Shown: piece after piece, positions 55,282 to 63,640 of the stretch
Numbering within the stretch: the first letter of the stretch is position 1
Layout: each line of letters starts with the position of its first letter
Assembly (NCBI GenBank): GCA_963754265.1
Contig: CAVWFB010000016.1
Coordinates: 558,001 to 622,000, forward strand
Source: AC-32 sp963754265
Lineage (GTDB): Bacteria; Actinomycetota; Thermoleophilia; Gaiellales; Gaiellaceae
Reading direction: 5' to 3'
Length of the DNA: 64,000 nucleotides
Translations under genes and position numbers: made by a program
Notes under the pieces: generated by a model
Told to the model about the DNA's origin: nothing
Databases searched by the model: none
The model's input: the letters and a program-made list of their open reading frames with translations, nothing else

Positions 55282-55479
55282 CTAGGCCGTCGCGGACTTC
55301 GGTCGCCGGCCTCGCCGAGCGACCGCGTGACCGGGCATTCCGCCGGCGCAGTTGTCGCAGAGATCGGCCTGCTTCGAACCGCGTCTGGCATCGGAGAAGT
55401 TCAGGCGCATGGTCGCGCCTTTTCCTTCGCCGACTTCCATACCGCAGTTGTCACAGACAAGCACGGTCTTGCGTGCCAA
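55282..55479 (-). CDS. Small zinc-ribbon protein
   Basis: This 65-residue protein has two cysteine pairs, CDNCG at residues 9-13 and CDNCAG near residue 40, with a strand-rich middle (GATMRLNFSDARRGSK) and a basic C-terminal tail (RRGRRPKSATA). The tail resembles the AT-hook-like RGRP of nucleoid proteins, so DNA binding is plausible. A ribosome binding site (GAGGAGGA) precedes the ATG. It lies between topoisomerase IB and addB, all on the minus strand. The exact family is not known to me. Confidence 0.7.
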   Translation of the reverse strand: MARKTVLVCDNCGMEVGEGKGATMRLNFSDARRGSKQADLCDNCAGGMPGHAVARRGRRPKSATA

Positions 55480-55538
55480 GTCGTCCTCCTCTTTCTCGAA
55501 CGGATTGCGTTCAGCTTAGCGCAAAGGTCGCGGTAATC

Positions 55539-56555
55539 TCACGCTGCTTCGCGGGCCCGCCGAATTCGCCAGGAACGCAACAGGCTCAGCAGCGCCTGCT
55601 CCTCGAGATCGAGGCCCATATCTCGCGCGCCGACCACGCGCAAATGCCGCGGGCGAAAATCGTCGATCGTTCGATCGTCGAGATACTGCTCGACAACCGC
55701 CGGGCTCACGTACGAAGCCCGTGCGACCGCGGGCGTGTTTCCGAGCTGCTCGCCGACCGTACGCATGACGGCGGCGATCGTTCGTTTCTGCTCGGCCACG
55801 GTCTTGCCCGGCTCGCGCTCGGCAAGCGCAATCGCGGCGAGCAGCGTGCCGCCCCAGGTCCGGAAGTCCTTGGCGGTGAAGTCCTCGCCCATGTACTCGC
55901 GGATGTAGTCGTTGAGCCTGCGCGCGCTCAGGGCGACGAGCGCGTCGTTGTGCCGATACCGAAAGACCGTCCGGCCGCCGCGCGCAGCCAGCAGCTCCTT
56001 CAACGCGCCGGCGAGCTCGGCGTCGACGACTGCGGTGTGCACGAGCACGCGATGCTTGGCGCGGAAGCGAAAGGCGATCCTGCTGCCGCGGACGCGGACG
56101 TGGCTCTTGCGCAGCGTCGTGATCCCGAAGGTGCGGAACTTCCTCGCATACCGCTCGTCGCCGACCCGGAACCAGCCGAGGTTGATCAGCCGGACCGCGA
56201 CCGCCGCGGTCCACTCGAAGCTGAGGGGCTCCTGCTCCATGTGCCCGGCCATCGCCTGCCGCAAGTCGGGCAGCTTCTCGGCGAAGCCGATGAGGCTGTC
56301 GAACTTCGCCTGCTCCTGCCGCGCCCGGAACGCAGGGTGGTAGAGGTACTGTCGCCGCCCTGCCTTGTCGATGCCGGTCGCCTGGAGCTTGGCGCCGGCC
56401 CGCGGCGAGATCCAGACCTCGCGCCAGGCGGGCGGGATCGCGAGCGACGCGATGCGCTCCAGATGAGCCTCGTCGGTGATCCTCCGTCCGCGTTCGTTCT
56501 CGTAGCGGAACCGTCCACGCGAGCCGAGCCGCTTCCATCCTCCTTTACGGGCCAT
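55539..56555 (-). CDS. DNA topoisomerase IB
   Basis: The 338-residue protein is the compact poxvirus-type IB enzyme that relaxes supercoils through a 3'-phosphotyrosine. The N-terminal domain has RRITDEAHLERIASLAIPPAW and the KAGRRQYLYHPAFRARQE segment. The catalytic domain shows the Arg/Lys/Arg residues in KDFRTWGGT and the nucleophile tyrosine near residue 282 in ARASYVSP. The ATG at 56555 fits the usual start of the family. It diverges from the dehydrogenase gene across 52 bases. Confidence 0.92.
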   Translation of the reverse strand: MARKGGWKRLGSRGRFRYENERGRRITDEAHLERIASLAIPPAWREVWISPRAGAKLQATGIDKAGRRQYLYHPAFRARQEQAKFDSLIGFAEKLPDLRQAMAGHMEQEPLSFEWTAAVAVRLINLGWFRVGDERYARKFRTFGITTLRKSHVRVRGSRIAFRFRAKHRVLVHTAVVDAELAGALKELLAARGGRTVFRYRHNDALVALSARRLNDYIREYMGEDFTAKDFRTWGGTLLAAIALAEREPGKTVAEQKRTIAAVMRTVGEQLGNTPAVARASYVSPAVVEQYLDDRTIDDFRPRHLRVVGARDMGLDLEEQALLSLLRSWRIRRAREAA

Positions 56556-56607
56556 AGAGTCTCCGGTGTAGCCGTGGGCGCGCGGATCTAATCCACGAAG
56601 GAGGGTG

Positions 56608-57678
56608 ATGACGGGCACGAGGATCGTCGTCCTGGAGGGCGACGAGACCGGGCAGGAGCTGCTGGAGGAGGCGTTGCGCGTCCTCGCGCCCGAGGTGATC
56701 GGCCTCGAGCTCGAGTACCCGCGCTTCGACCTCTCGCTCGAGTCGCGCCGGGCGACAGACAACGCGATCGTGTACGAGGCCGCGGCCGCGGTCCGTGAGG
56801 CAGGGCTCGGGCTGAAGGCGGCGACGGTCACACCCGAGGGCGCGGGCGACGTCGGGTCGCCGAACAGGATTCTCCGCGAGGAGATCGGGGGCAGGGTGAT
56901 CGTTCGCACCGGCCGGCGGATTCCCGGGATCGTGCCGTTCGGCGGCGTGCACGCGCCGATCTCGGTCGTGCGGATGGCCGTCGGCGACGCCTACGGTGCC
57001 AAGGAGTGGCGCGAAGGCGAGGGCGAGCACGAGGTCGCCTTCCGCACGGAGCGCATCGAGCGGAGCATCTGCCACGCGGTCGCGGAGTTCGCGTTCCGCC
57101 TGGCGGAGGACACCGGCGCCAAGGTCTTCGGCGGACCGAAGTACACGGTCAGCCCCGTCTACGAGGGGATGCTGAAGGAGGAGATGGACGCCGCGGCGGC
57201 CAGGCACCCGGACGTGCAGTACGAGCCGCAGCTGATCGACGCGACCTTCGCGCTCCTGGTCGCCTCGAGCGGCGATCCGCTCGTGATTCCGGCCCTCAAC
57301 CGCGACGGGGACATCCTCTCCGACCTCGTCCTCCCCCTGTTCGGCTCGATCGCCGGCTCCGAGTCGCTGCTGGTCGGGTTCGGCCAGGATTACGTCCCGA
57401 CCGTCGTGCTAGCGGAGGCGGCGCACGGCACCGCGCCTGCGCTCCAGGGGAAGAACGTCGCGAACCCGATGGCGATGATCCTGGCGGGCGCGGCGGTGCT
57501 CTCCTACGCTGGCGAGGACGCGAACCAGGCCGCGCGGGCGATCCGGGAGGCCTGCCTCGAGGCCGTCGCCGACGGCATTCGCACCGCCGACCTCGGAGGC
57601 CACGCGGGGACGAGCGAGTTCACCGACGAGGTGATCCGCCGGACGCGCTCGAAGCTCGAGGTCTGGGAGGCGCTCTAG
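56608..57678 (+). CDS. Isocitrate/isopropylmalate dehydrogenase-family enzyme
   Basis: The 356-residue protein has the N-terminal GDETGQELLEEAL and the substrate segment SPNRILREEIGGRVIVRTGR with the family's arginines. FGGPKYTVSPVYEGMLKEEM and EAAHGTAPALQGKNVANPMA form the cofactor site. The metal aspartates are in NRDGDILSD. The family oxidatively decarboxylates isocitrate or 3-isopropylmalate. The lack of leucine-pathway neighbours and the presence of aconitase in the same window favour isocitrate, but this is weak. AAGGAGG precedes the start; a GTG at 56605 is an alternative. Confidence 0.85.
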   Translation: MTGTRIVVLEGDETGQELLEEALRVLAPEVIGLELEYPRFDLSLESRRATDNAIVYEAAAAVREAGLGLKAATVTPEGAGDVGSPNRILREEIGGRVIVRTGRRIPGIVPFGGVHAPISVVRMAVGDAYGAKEWREGEGEHEVAFRTERIERSICHAVAEFAFRLAEDTGAKVFGGPKYTVSPVYEGMLKEEMDAAAARHPDVQYEPQLIDATFALLVASSGDPLVIPALNRDGDILSDLVLPLFGSIAGSESLLVGFGQDYVPTVVLAEAAHGTAPALQGKNVANPMAMILAGAAVLSYAGEDANQAARAIREACLEAVADGIRTADLGGHAGTSEFTDEVIRRTRSKLEVWEAL

Positions 57679-58250
57679 TTCGTCGCGGCCATGCGGAGTT
57701 CCTCGGCTGCGCCGAAGAGCTCGAGGAAGATGCGGGCGATCTCGGGATCGAACTGGGTCCCCGAGCAGCGCTCAACCTCAGCCAGGGCCTCGTCATGCGT
57801 CAGGGCCCGGCGGTAGGGCCGGTCGCTCGTCATCGCGTCGAACGCATCCGCGACCGCCAGCACCCGCGCCTCGATCGGAATCTCCTTTCCGGCCTTGCCG
57901 GAGGGGTAGCCCGTGCCGTCCCAGCGCTCGTGGTGGTAGAGCACGTACGGGATCGCGTCCCGCAGCGTCCCGATGCGACGGATGAGCCTGGCCCCCACCT
58001 TCGGATGCTCCTGGATCTGCTCCAGCTCGTCATCCTCGAGCCGGCCCTCCTTGCGGAGCACCGCGTCCGGAAGGGCGAGCTTGCCGATGTCGTGCAGCCG
58101 ACCGCCGACCCGAAGTGGCGCCAATCTGTCCTCCTCCCAGCCGAGCCTGAGCGCGACGAGCTCGGCCAGCGCGGTCACCCTCGTCGAGTGACCCCGCGTG
58201 TACGGGTCACGGGCCTCGATCGCCCGGCTGAGCATCGACAGGATCGCCAC
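57675..58250 (-). CDS. HD-GYP domain phosphohydrolase
   Basis: The 191-residue protein is a stand-alone HD-GYP domain. The metal-binding HD pair lies in GRLHDIGKLALPD (residues 53-54), with HHERWDGTGYPSG near 106-118 holding the GYP signature. The final helix has VADAFDAMTSDRPYR. The group hydrolyses cyclic di-GMP or related nucleotides. GTG 58250 is used; a TTG at 58259 is possible. No sensor domain is present. Its 3' end overlaps the dehydrogenase by 4 bases in convergent orientation. Confidence 0.88.
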   Translation of the reverse strand: MAILSMLSRAIEARDPYTRGHSTRVTALAELVALRLGWEEDRLAPLRVGGRLHDIGKLALPDAVLRKEGRLEDDELEQIQEHPKVGARLIRRIGTLRDAIPYVLYHHERWDGTGYPSGKAGKEIPIEARVLAVADAFDAMTSDRPYRRALTHDEALAEVERCSGTQFDPEIARIFLELFGAAEELRMAATN

Positions 58251-58305
58251 GGAGCGCAAGGTTCAAGGCCGAGCCGCAGATCCCTCTTTCGGGTGAGAGG
58301 AAAAC

Positions 58306-59157
58306 TCAGCGCCAGATGCCGGTGACCGGCGCCACCTGTGCCGAGCGGCCGAGCCGCGGCAGCCCCCACGCGTCCTCGATCGTGCGCAGCAGCCCGTAGT
58401 GCGACATCGCCGGTCGAAAGACCGAACCGGGCCTGACCGACGGCCCGAGCGCGAGCGCGGCGGTGCGCGGGTCGGCCGAGTCGGACTCGTCGAAGACGAC
58501 GAACACGACGCTGTTCGCGAGCTCCGGGCTCCGTAGCAGCGGTGGCACGAATCGCTTCAGCCACGCATCGCCGGTCGAGACCGGGCAGTCGTGCATGTTG
58601 TGGCACATGTCGGGGATCACGAGCGCGAAGTCGGGCAGGCGGCCGGCCGCGAGGTCACGCGGGAGCGTCGAGAGCGGCACGACCTTCCGCACCCGCGCCG
58701 GTCGGGCGAGCACGCGCCGGAAGTAGAGGAACGGGACGTGGCGCTTCACGTAGCGGCCCGAGGCGGCGCCGGTCCAGCCCACGCGCGGAAGCCCTTCGGC
58801 GTACGTCTTCCACGTGCGCCCGCTCGCCTCGAGGGTGTCGGCGAGGCTGCGTCCGGCGACCGTGCAGCTCGTGCAGTCGGTGGTGATCCCGTGGGTCGAG
58901 CCCGAGACGAGTGCCAGGTAGTTCGGCAGGCTCGGGTGCGTGACGCCCCGGTAGCCGGCCAGGACGCCGTTCCGCGCGGCGAGCGCGTTGAAGGCAGGTG
59001 CGGCGGCGTTGCGGAGAACGGAGCCGCGCACCTTGTTCTCGAGCACGATCACGACCACGTGGTCGAAGGACGGCACCGGTCGGGGCGCAGCCTGGGCGCC
59101 CGGAAGCGACGCAGCGGCCAGGGCGGCGGCGGCGGCGACGACGGCCCTGCGGCTCAC
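58306..59157 (-). CDS. Secreted alkaline-phosphatase-superfamily phosphoesterase
   Basis: The 283-residue protein begins with a Tat-like signal (VSRRAVVAAAAALAAASLPG) carrying the twin arginines. The mature enzyme has FDHVVVIVLENK, the metal and nucleophile-type region THPSLPNYLALVSGSTHG, and VFVVFDESD near the end. This pattern fits acid phosphatases and phosphatidylinositol-type phosphatases of the phosphoesterase family. GTG 59157 overlaps the dedA stop by 4 bases, so it is the last gene of the ggt-GNAT-dedA operon. The substrate is unknown. Confidence 0.82.
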   Translation of the reverse strand: MSRRAVVAAAAALAAASLPGAQAAPRPVPSFDHVVVIVLENKVRGSVLRNAAAPAFNALAARNGVLAGYRGVTHPSLPNYLALVSGSTHGITTDCTSCTVAGRSLADTLEASGRTWKTYAEGLPRVGWTGAASGRYVKRHVPFLYFRRVLARPARVRKVVPLSTLPRDLAAGRLPDFALVIPDMCHNMHDCPVSTGDAWLKRFVPPLLRSPELANSVVFVVFDESDSADPRTAALALGPSVRPGSVFRPAMSHYGLLRTIEDAWGLPRLGRSAQVAPVTGIWR

Positions 59158-59753
59158 AACGGTTTGCTCTCGGCTCGGAGGAGCCGCTTCTTCCAGACGT
59201 GGTAGGCGGCGAAGGCGGCCGCAGCCAGCACGACGAGCGCCACGCCGGCGATCAGGCCGTAGCGGCTGATGGCGTCGGCGGCCGCGTGTCCGGCGAAGTA
59301 GGCGACGAGGCCCACGAGCACCGCCCAGCAGATCCCGCCGGCCGCGTTCCAGCCGAAGAACCGCCACCAGCGCATGCGCGAGACCCCCGCCATCCAGGCG
59401 GCGGTCACCCGGAGGACGGAGAAGAACCGCCCGATGAAGATCGTCTTGGCACCGTGCCGGTGAAAAAACCCCTCCGCCCAGGGAAGCACGGGCTCCGACC
59501 AGCGGCGGACGAACCGCCAGCGCTCCAGGAGCCTGCGCCCGCCGGTGCGCCCGATCCAGTAGCCGAGGTTGTCGCCGACGATCGCCGCGGCTGCCGCGAC
59601 GGCGATGACCGCGACGATGTCCAGCTCTCCGCTGGAGGCGTAGACCCCGCCCGCGATCAGTGCCGTCTCCCCGGGAAGCGGGACCCCGCCGGACTCGAGC
59701 ATCACGATCAGGAAGAGCGCGATCAGCCCGTAGTGGTGGACGAGGCCGCTCAT
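59154..59753 (-). CDS. DedA-family membrane protein
   Basis: The 199-residue protein has about five hydrophobic segments and the DedA motifs. The reentrant E-x3-P-x-PGE appears as ESGGVPLPGE near residue 20, followed by GDNLGYWIGRTGG and FIGRFFSVLRVTAAWMAG near residue 106. These contain the conserved Glu and Arg residues. Members flip lipids such as undecaprenyl phosphate or support membrane potential. Its ATG overlaps the GNAT stop, and its stop overlaps the phosphoesterase start, within a four-gene operon. Confidence 0.9.
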   Translation of the reverse strand: MSGLVHHYGLIALFLIVMLESGGVPLPGETALIAGGVYASSGELDIVAVIAVAAAAAIVGDNLGYWIGRTGGRRLLERWRFVRRWSEPVLPWAEGFFHRHGAKTIFIGRFFSVLRVTAAWMAGVSRMRWWRFFGWNAAGGICWAVLVGLVAYFAGHAAADAISRYGLIAGVALVVLAAAAFAAYHVWKKRLLRAESKPL

Positions 59754-60272
59754 CTCGGCAGTGTAGGGGGCACCCCGTAGGCCATCAGGATCGCGTCGAT
59801 GAGCTCGCCGCCGCGGCGGTAATGGCCCCGGCGGTACCCCTCCTTGACGAACCCGAAGCCCTCGTACAGCGCGATCGCGGGCTCGTTGTGCGGGAAGACG
59901 TGGAGCTCGAGCTTGGTCACGCCCACCTCGCGCGCCCAGCCCACGGCGGCCTCGAGCAGCGCGCGTCCGATCCCGTGACGACGATGGCTGGCGGCGACCA
60001 TGAGACCCAGATCAGCGACATGGAAGCTCGCCGGATGCGGGTCGCGCGCGACGGAGAGCCTGCCTACGAGCCCCTCGGGCGCCTCCGCCACGAACACCGC
60101 CGCGTGCGGCGTGCGGCGGGTCGCCCGAAGGTAGCGGCGCTCCTCGGCTGCGCTGCGCCACTCCTCGGTGGAGATCAGCCAGCCCTCCGGCTCTGCGCCC
60201 ACCTGCACGCGCGAGCTCGACCAGACCCGCGGCATCGCCGGGGACGGCCCGCCGGATCTCGAGCGGCTTCAC
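59750..60272 (-). CDS. GNAT-family N-acetyltransferase (one-base frameshift)
   Basis: The N-terminus in the upstream frame is VKPLEIRRAVPGDAAGLVEL from GTG 60272, a typical GNAT start. The rest in the next frame is GAEPEGWLISTEEWRSAAEE onward, with MVAASHRRHGIGRALLEAAV as the acetyl-CoA loop near residue 90 and LYEGFGFVKEGYRRG at the end. Removing one base at about 60200-60205 restores LVELARAVGAEPEGW and gives 173 residues, the usual length. The start overlaps the ggt stop (GTGA) and its stop overlaps dedA (ATGA). The substrate is unknown. Confidence 0.8.
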
Positions 60273-61819
60273 TCGATCACGACGCCGTGACCGCCCCGGC
60301 GGGGGTCTCCTGCCGCCGCGAGCGTTCCGTCCGCCCGAAACTCCACGCCGGACACGCCGCCGAAGAAGAGGTTGCGCCGCCGCCAGCGGGCGAGCTCGTA
60401 ACCCCACGACTCGAGCCGGTCGAGCTCGGTGGGGTCGTTCCCGCCCTCGCAGTGCACGTGCGTCTCGTCGGCGTGAACCCGCGGCCGTTCGATCGCCTCC
60501 TCCACGCCGAGCCCGTGAGCCACCACGTTGACGACGACCTGGAAGATCGCTCCGCGCAGCCGGAGGGAACCGGCGCTTCCGACCACGAGCCTCGGCCGGC
60601 CCTCCCGCAGGACGATCGTCGGCGCCATCCCGCTGGTGAAGCGGACGCCCGGCTGCGGAATCCCGCCGGTCGCGCTGAGGTCGAACTCGCCGAGCATGTT
60701 GTTGAGCTGGATGCCCGTGCCGGGCACGACCACGCCCGAGCCGGATCCGGTCGAGGCCGTCAGCGCCGCCGCATTCCCGCGTTCGTCCGCCACGGAGATG
60801 TGCGTCGTCCCCCGCTGCGTCTCGGGTGGCCGGCGCCGCAGCCGTCGCGCGATCGTGCCGACCTCGCGGTCGTCGAGGAGCCTGCTCGCCAGGCCGCCGC
60901 GGTAGAGCTCACGCGCGAACGATCCGGCTCGTGCCGCATCCTGCTCACGCATGAGCTCGACGAGCTGGGCCATCGCCTCCGCGCTGCCGGGCGGGCCCGC
61001 GACCCCGAGCCGGTCGACGAGCCTCACCCCGAGCCCGATCAGCACGCCTCCGGTCGAGGGCGGCGGGTTCGACTCGTACCCGTGCCCGAGAAAGCTCACC
61101 CGGACCGGCCTGCGCCTGATGAGGCGATACTCCGCCAGGTCGCGCATGGTGATCTCGCCGCCGAGCTCCCGCACGTGGCCGGAGAGCGCCCGGGCGAGAT
61201 CGCCTCGATAGAAGTCGTCGGCACCCTTCTCGGCCAGCTGCTCGAGCGTCCCTGCGAAGTCGCTCATCACGAGCCGATCGCCGGCGACAAGGCGTTTCCC
61301 GTCCGGCCCGTAGATCTCCCGGCCCTCGTCCATGTGGCGCAGGATCAGGTCGAGGATCGCGTGGAGGTACGCCTGCGGCTTCGTCAGGACGACGCCGTCG
61401 CGGGCGAGCTCGATCGCCGGCTCGAGCAGGACGCGCCAGGGCAGCGACCCGAATTGCCGATGGGCCTCGCCCAGCCCGGCGACCGCCCCCGGGACGGCGC
61501 AGGAGGCCGCGCCGATGCGGAAGACCTGTCTGGACTCGGGCGTGAAGTCCACGTCGACGGAGTCCATTTCCGTCTGCCCCCGCCGTCGGAGGCCCAGACC
61601 GGGGACCGCGACGAAGTGGTCGAGGACGCGCGTCGACTCGTCTGAGGCGCGGTGGACGAGCATGAACCCACCTGCGCCCGGCCCGGTGAGGGGGCTCTCG
61701 GCGACCCAGGAGACGAACGCGGCCGCGATGCACGCGTCGACCGCGTTCCCGCCGTCGGCGAGAACCCGAGCGCCCGCCTCGGCGGTGAGCGGATGGCCTG
61801 CTGCAACCGCGCCTCGCAT
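60269..61819 (-). CDS. ggt: Gamma-glutamyltransferase-family hydrolase
   Basis: The 516-residue Ntn-hydrolase is made as a precursor that cleaves itself before a Thr, here RGTTHISVAD near residues 338-339. The large subunit has ADGGNAVDACIAAAFV and PGAGGFMLV; the small subunit has STGSGSGVVVPGTGIQLNNM and GGIPQPGVRFTSGMAPTIV. The family hydrolyses gamma-glutamyl bonds (glutathione and analogues). No signal peptide is visible, so it may be cytoplasmic. It is the first gene of an operon with GNAT, DedA and phosphoesterase genes and diverges from a membrane protein. Confidence 0.9.
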   Translation of the reverse strand: MRGAVAAGHPLTAEAGARVLADGGNAVDACIAAAFVSWVAESPLTGPGAGGFMLVHRASDESTRVLDHFVAVPGLGLRRRGQTEMDSVDVDFTPESRQVFRIGAASCAVPGAVAGLGEAHRQFGSLPWRVLLEPAIELARDGVVLTKPQAYLHAILDLILRHMDEGREIYGPDGKRLVAGDRLVMSDFAGTLEQLAEKGADDFYRGDLARALSGHVRELGGEITMRDLAEYRLIRRRPVRVSFLGHGYESNPPPSTGGVLIGLGVRLVDRLGVAGPPGSAEAMAQLVELMREQDAARAGSFARELYRGGLASRLLDDREVGTIARRLRRRPPETQRGTTHISVADERGNAAALTASTGSGSGVVVPGTGIQLNNMLGEFDLSATGGIPQPGVRFTSGMAPTIVLREGRPRLVVGSAGSLRLRGAIFQVVVNVVAHGLGVEEAIERPRVHADETHVHCEGGNDPTELDRLESWGYELARWRRRNLFFGGVSGVEFRADGTLAAAGDPRRGGHGVVIE

Positions 61820-61865
61820 GGGCGAAGGCTACTCGGGCCCACGCGAGTAGTCTGCTCAGGCCGCC

Positions 61866-63470
61866 GTGACCAGGGCCAGCCCTCTCGTCCGCGAAGCAAC
61901 GCTCTCCGCCGGAGCGGCGGGAGCGCTTGCGGCCGTACTCGTCTGGCTCGGACCGCCCGGAGCCGACCTCGCGGCGCACGCGTACCAGCGCTCGCTGTTC
62001 CTCGACCACGGCTTCGCGCTCTGGAACAACTTCTGGTACGCGGGCCGCTACAGCTTCGTCACCTACAGCGTCCTCTACTACCCGCTTGCGGCGCTGCTCG
62101 GGATCCGCCTGCTCGCCGTGGCAACGGTCTCGACCGCGTCGCTCGCATTCGCGGTCGTGCTCTGGCGCGAGTGGGGGCCGAGCACGCGGTGGTCGAGCCG
62201 CACTTTCGCCGTCGTCTGGGCGGGCATCGTCTTCTCGGCGGCGTTCCCGTTCGCCCTTGGCGCGGCGCTCGCGCTGCTCGCGCTCTGGGCCCTCCAGGCG
62301 CGGAGCCACTGGCGCTTCGCGCTCCTGGCCGCGCTGACACTGGCTGCGAGCCCGCTCGCGTTCCTGCTGCTCACGCTCCTGCTCGCAGGCTTCGGGATCG
62401 CGCGCTGGGACGAGCGCCGCGCGCTCCTCGTGCCGGCCTTGACGATCGCCGGCTTCGGCGCGATCGAGGTGCTGATCTCGCGGTCGTTCCCGGACCCTGG
62501 CCGCTACCCGTTCTCGTGGCAGGAGCTGGCCGCCGCCCTGATCTTCTGCGTGCTCGGGGCAGCGCTCACGTGGCGCGTCGAGCGCGCGAAAGGGATGCGC
62601 TGGATCTTCGTCGTCTACCTCGTCGCGTGCGTCGCCTGCTACCTGATCCCGTCGGCGATCGGCGAGAACGTCGCCCGCCTTCGCTATGCCGCCGTGCCGA
62701 TGGCGGTACTGATGCTCTCGCTGCGGCGCTGGCGGCCGCTGCCGGTGTGCCTTGGCGCTCTCTGCCTTGCGCTCTCGTGGAACCTGACCCCGATCGCCTT
62801 CAGCTTCATCAAGGGGCGCGATCCGGCGGCGAGCCCCGCCTACTGGGCCCCCGCGATCGCGTTCCTGCGAACACACCTCCAACCCTCGTACCGCGTCGAG
62901 GCCGTGGACACTGCAGGCCACTGGCCTGCCGTCTACCTCGCCGAGGCGGAGATCCCGCTTGCGCGCGGCGACTACCGCCAGAGCGACTTCCCGCAGAACG
63001 AGGTGCTGTACGACAACTTCGCGCCGGCCGCGTATCTAGCGTGGCTGCGCGGGCTGGGCGTGCGCTACGTCGTGCTCACGAAGGCGCCGCCGGACTACAG
63101 CGCGCGCGACGAGGCCACCCTCCTACGCAGCGGCCGCTCGGGCCTTCTGCCCGTCCTCCGCACCGCGAACCTCACCGTGCTCGAGGTACCGCAGCCACGG
63201 CCGATCCTGACCGGGCCTGCTCCGGCCCGGGTGCTCCGCCTCACCGGAACGCGCATCCTCGTCGAGCTCCCGCGAGCGGGCTCCTACCGGCTCGCCGTCC
63301 GCTACTCGCCGTACTGGAACGCCCGCGGCGCCTGCCTGATCCGCCGCGAGGACGGCATGACCACGATCACGGCGCTGCGGCCGGGACGACTCGAGCTCGC
63401 CTTCAAGGTGCATCCCGCGCGAGCCCTCGCCTCGGCCGTGGTCGGCCAGCGCTCGCGCGTCTGCGGCTAG
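61866..63470 (+). CDS. Large polytopic membrane protein, possibly glycosyltransferase-like
   Basis: The 534-residue protein starts at GTG 61866. About ten hydrophobic segments fill residues 10-320, followed by an extracytoplasmic domain of about 200 residues. The first loop has HAYQRSLFLDHGFALWNNFW and YAGRYSFVTYSVLYYPLAA, reminiscent of membrane glycosyltransferases with a catalytic Asp in the first loop. The soluble domain has NEVLYDNFAPAAYLAWLRGL, similar to the 6-pyruvoyl-tetrahydropterin synthase-related group. I do not recognise the exact family. It diverges from ggt with a 46-base gap. Confidence 0.7.
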   Translation: MTRASPLVREATLSAGAAGALAAVLVWLGPPGADLAAHAYQRSLFLDHGFALWNNFWYAGRYSFVTYSVLYYPLAALLGIRLLAVATVSTASLAFAVVLWREWGPSTRWSSRTFAVVWAGIVFSAAFPFALGAALALLALWALQARSHWRFALLAALTLAASPLAFLLLTLLLAGFGIARWDERRALLVPALTIAGFGAIEVLISRSFPDPGRYPFSWQELAAALIFCVLGAALTWRVERAKGMRWIFVVYLVACVACYLIPSAIGENVARLRYAAVPMAVLMLSLRRWRPLPVCLGALCLALSWNLTPIAFSFIKGRDPAASPAYWAPAIAFLRTHLQPSYRVEAVDTAGHWPAVYLAEAEIPLARGDYRQSDFPQNEVLYDNFAPAAYLAWLRGLGVRYVVLTKAPPDYSARDEATLLRSGRSGLLPVLRTANLTVLEVPQPRPILTGPAPARVLRLTGTRILVELPRAGSYRLAVRYSPYWNARGACLIRREDGMTTITALRPGRLELAFKVHPARALASAVVGQRSRVCG

Positions 63471-63640
63471 TAGGAGGGCCTGACGAAACGACGGCTGTGC
63501 CTCAGGAGCACGCTGCTCGCCACCGGCTCCGCCCTGGTTACGCAGTCGCGCCCGTACCTTCCAGGTACGCACGCTCCCTGCGTCCTTGCCTCGGAACGAC
63601 CAGCGCACTCCGGCGACGAGTGCCGTTCCGCCAAGCCCTT
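63471..63640. other. Intergenic region, 170 bases
   Basis: This gap lies between two convergent genes. It contains a short hairpin around GTACCTTCCAGGTAC and no coding potential that I can support. Confidence 0.4.
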
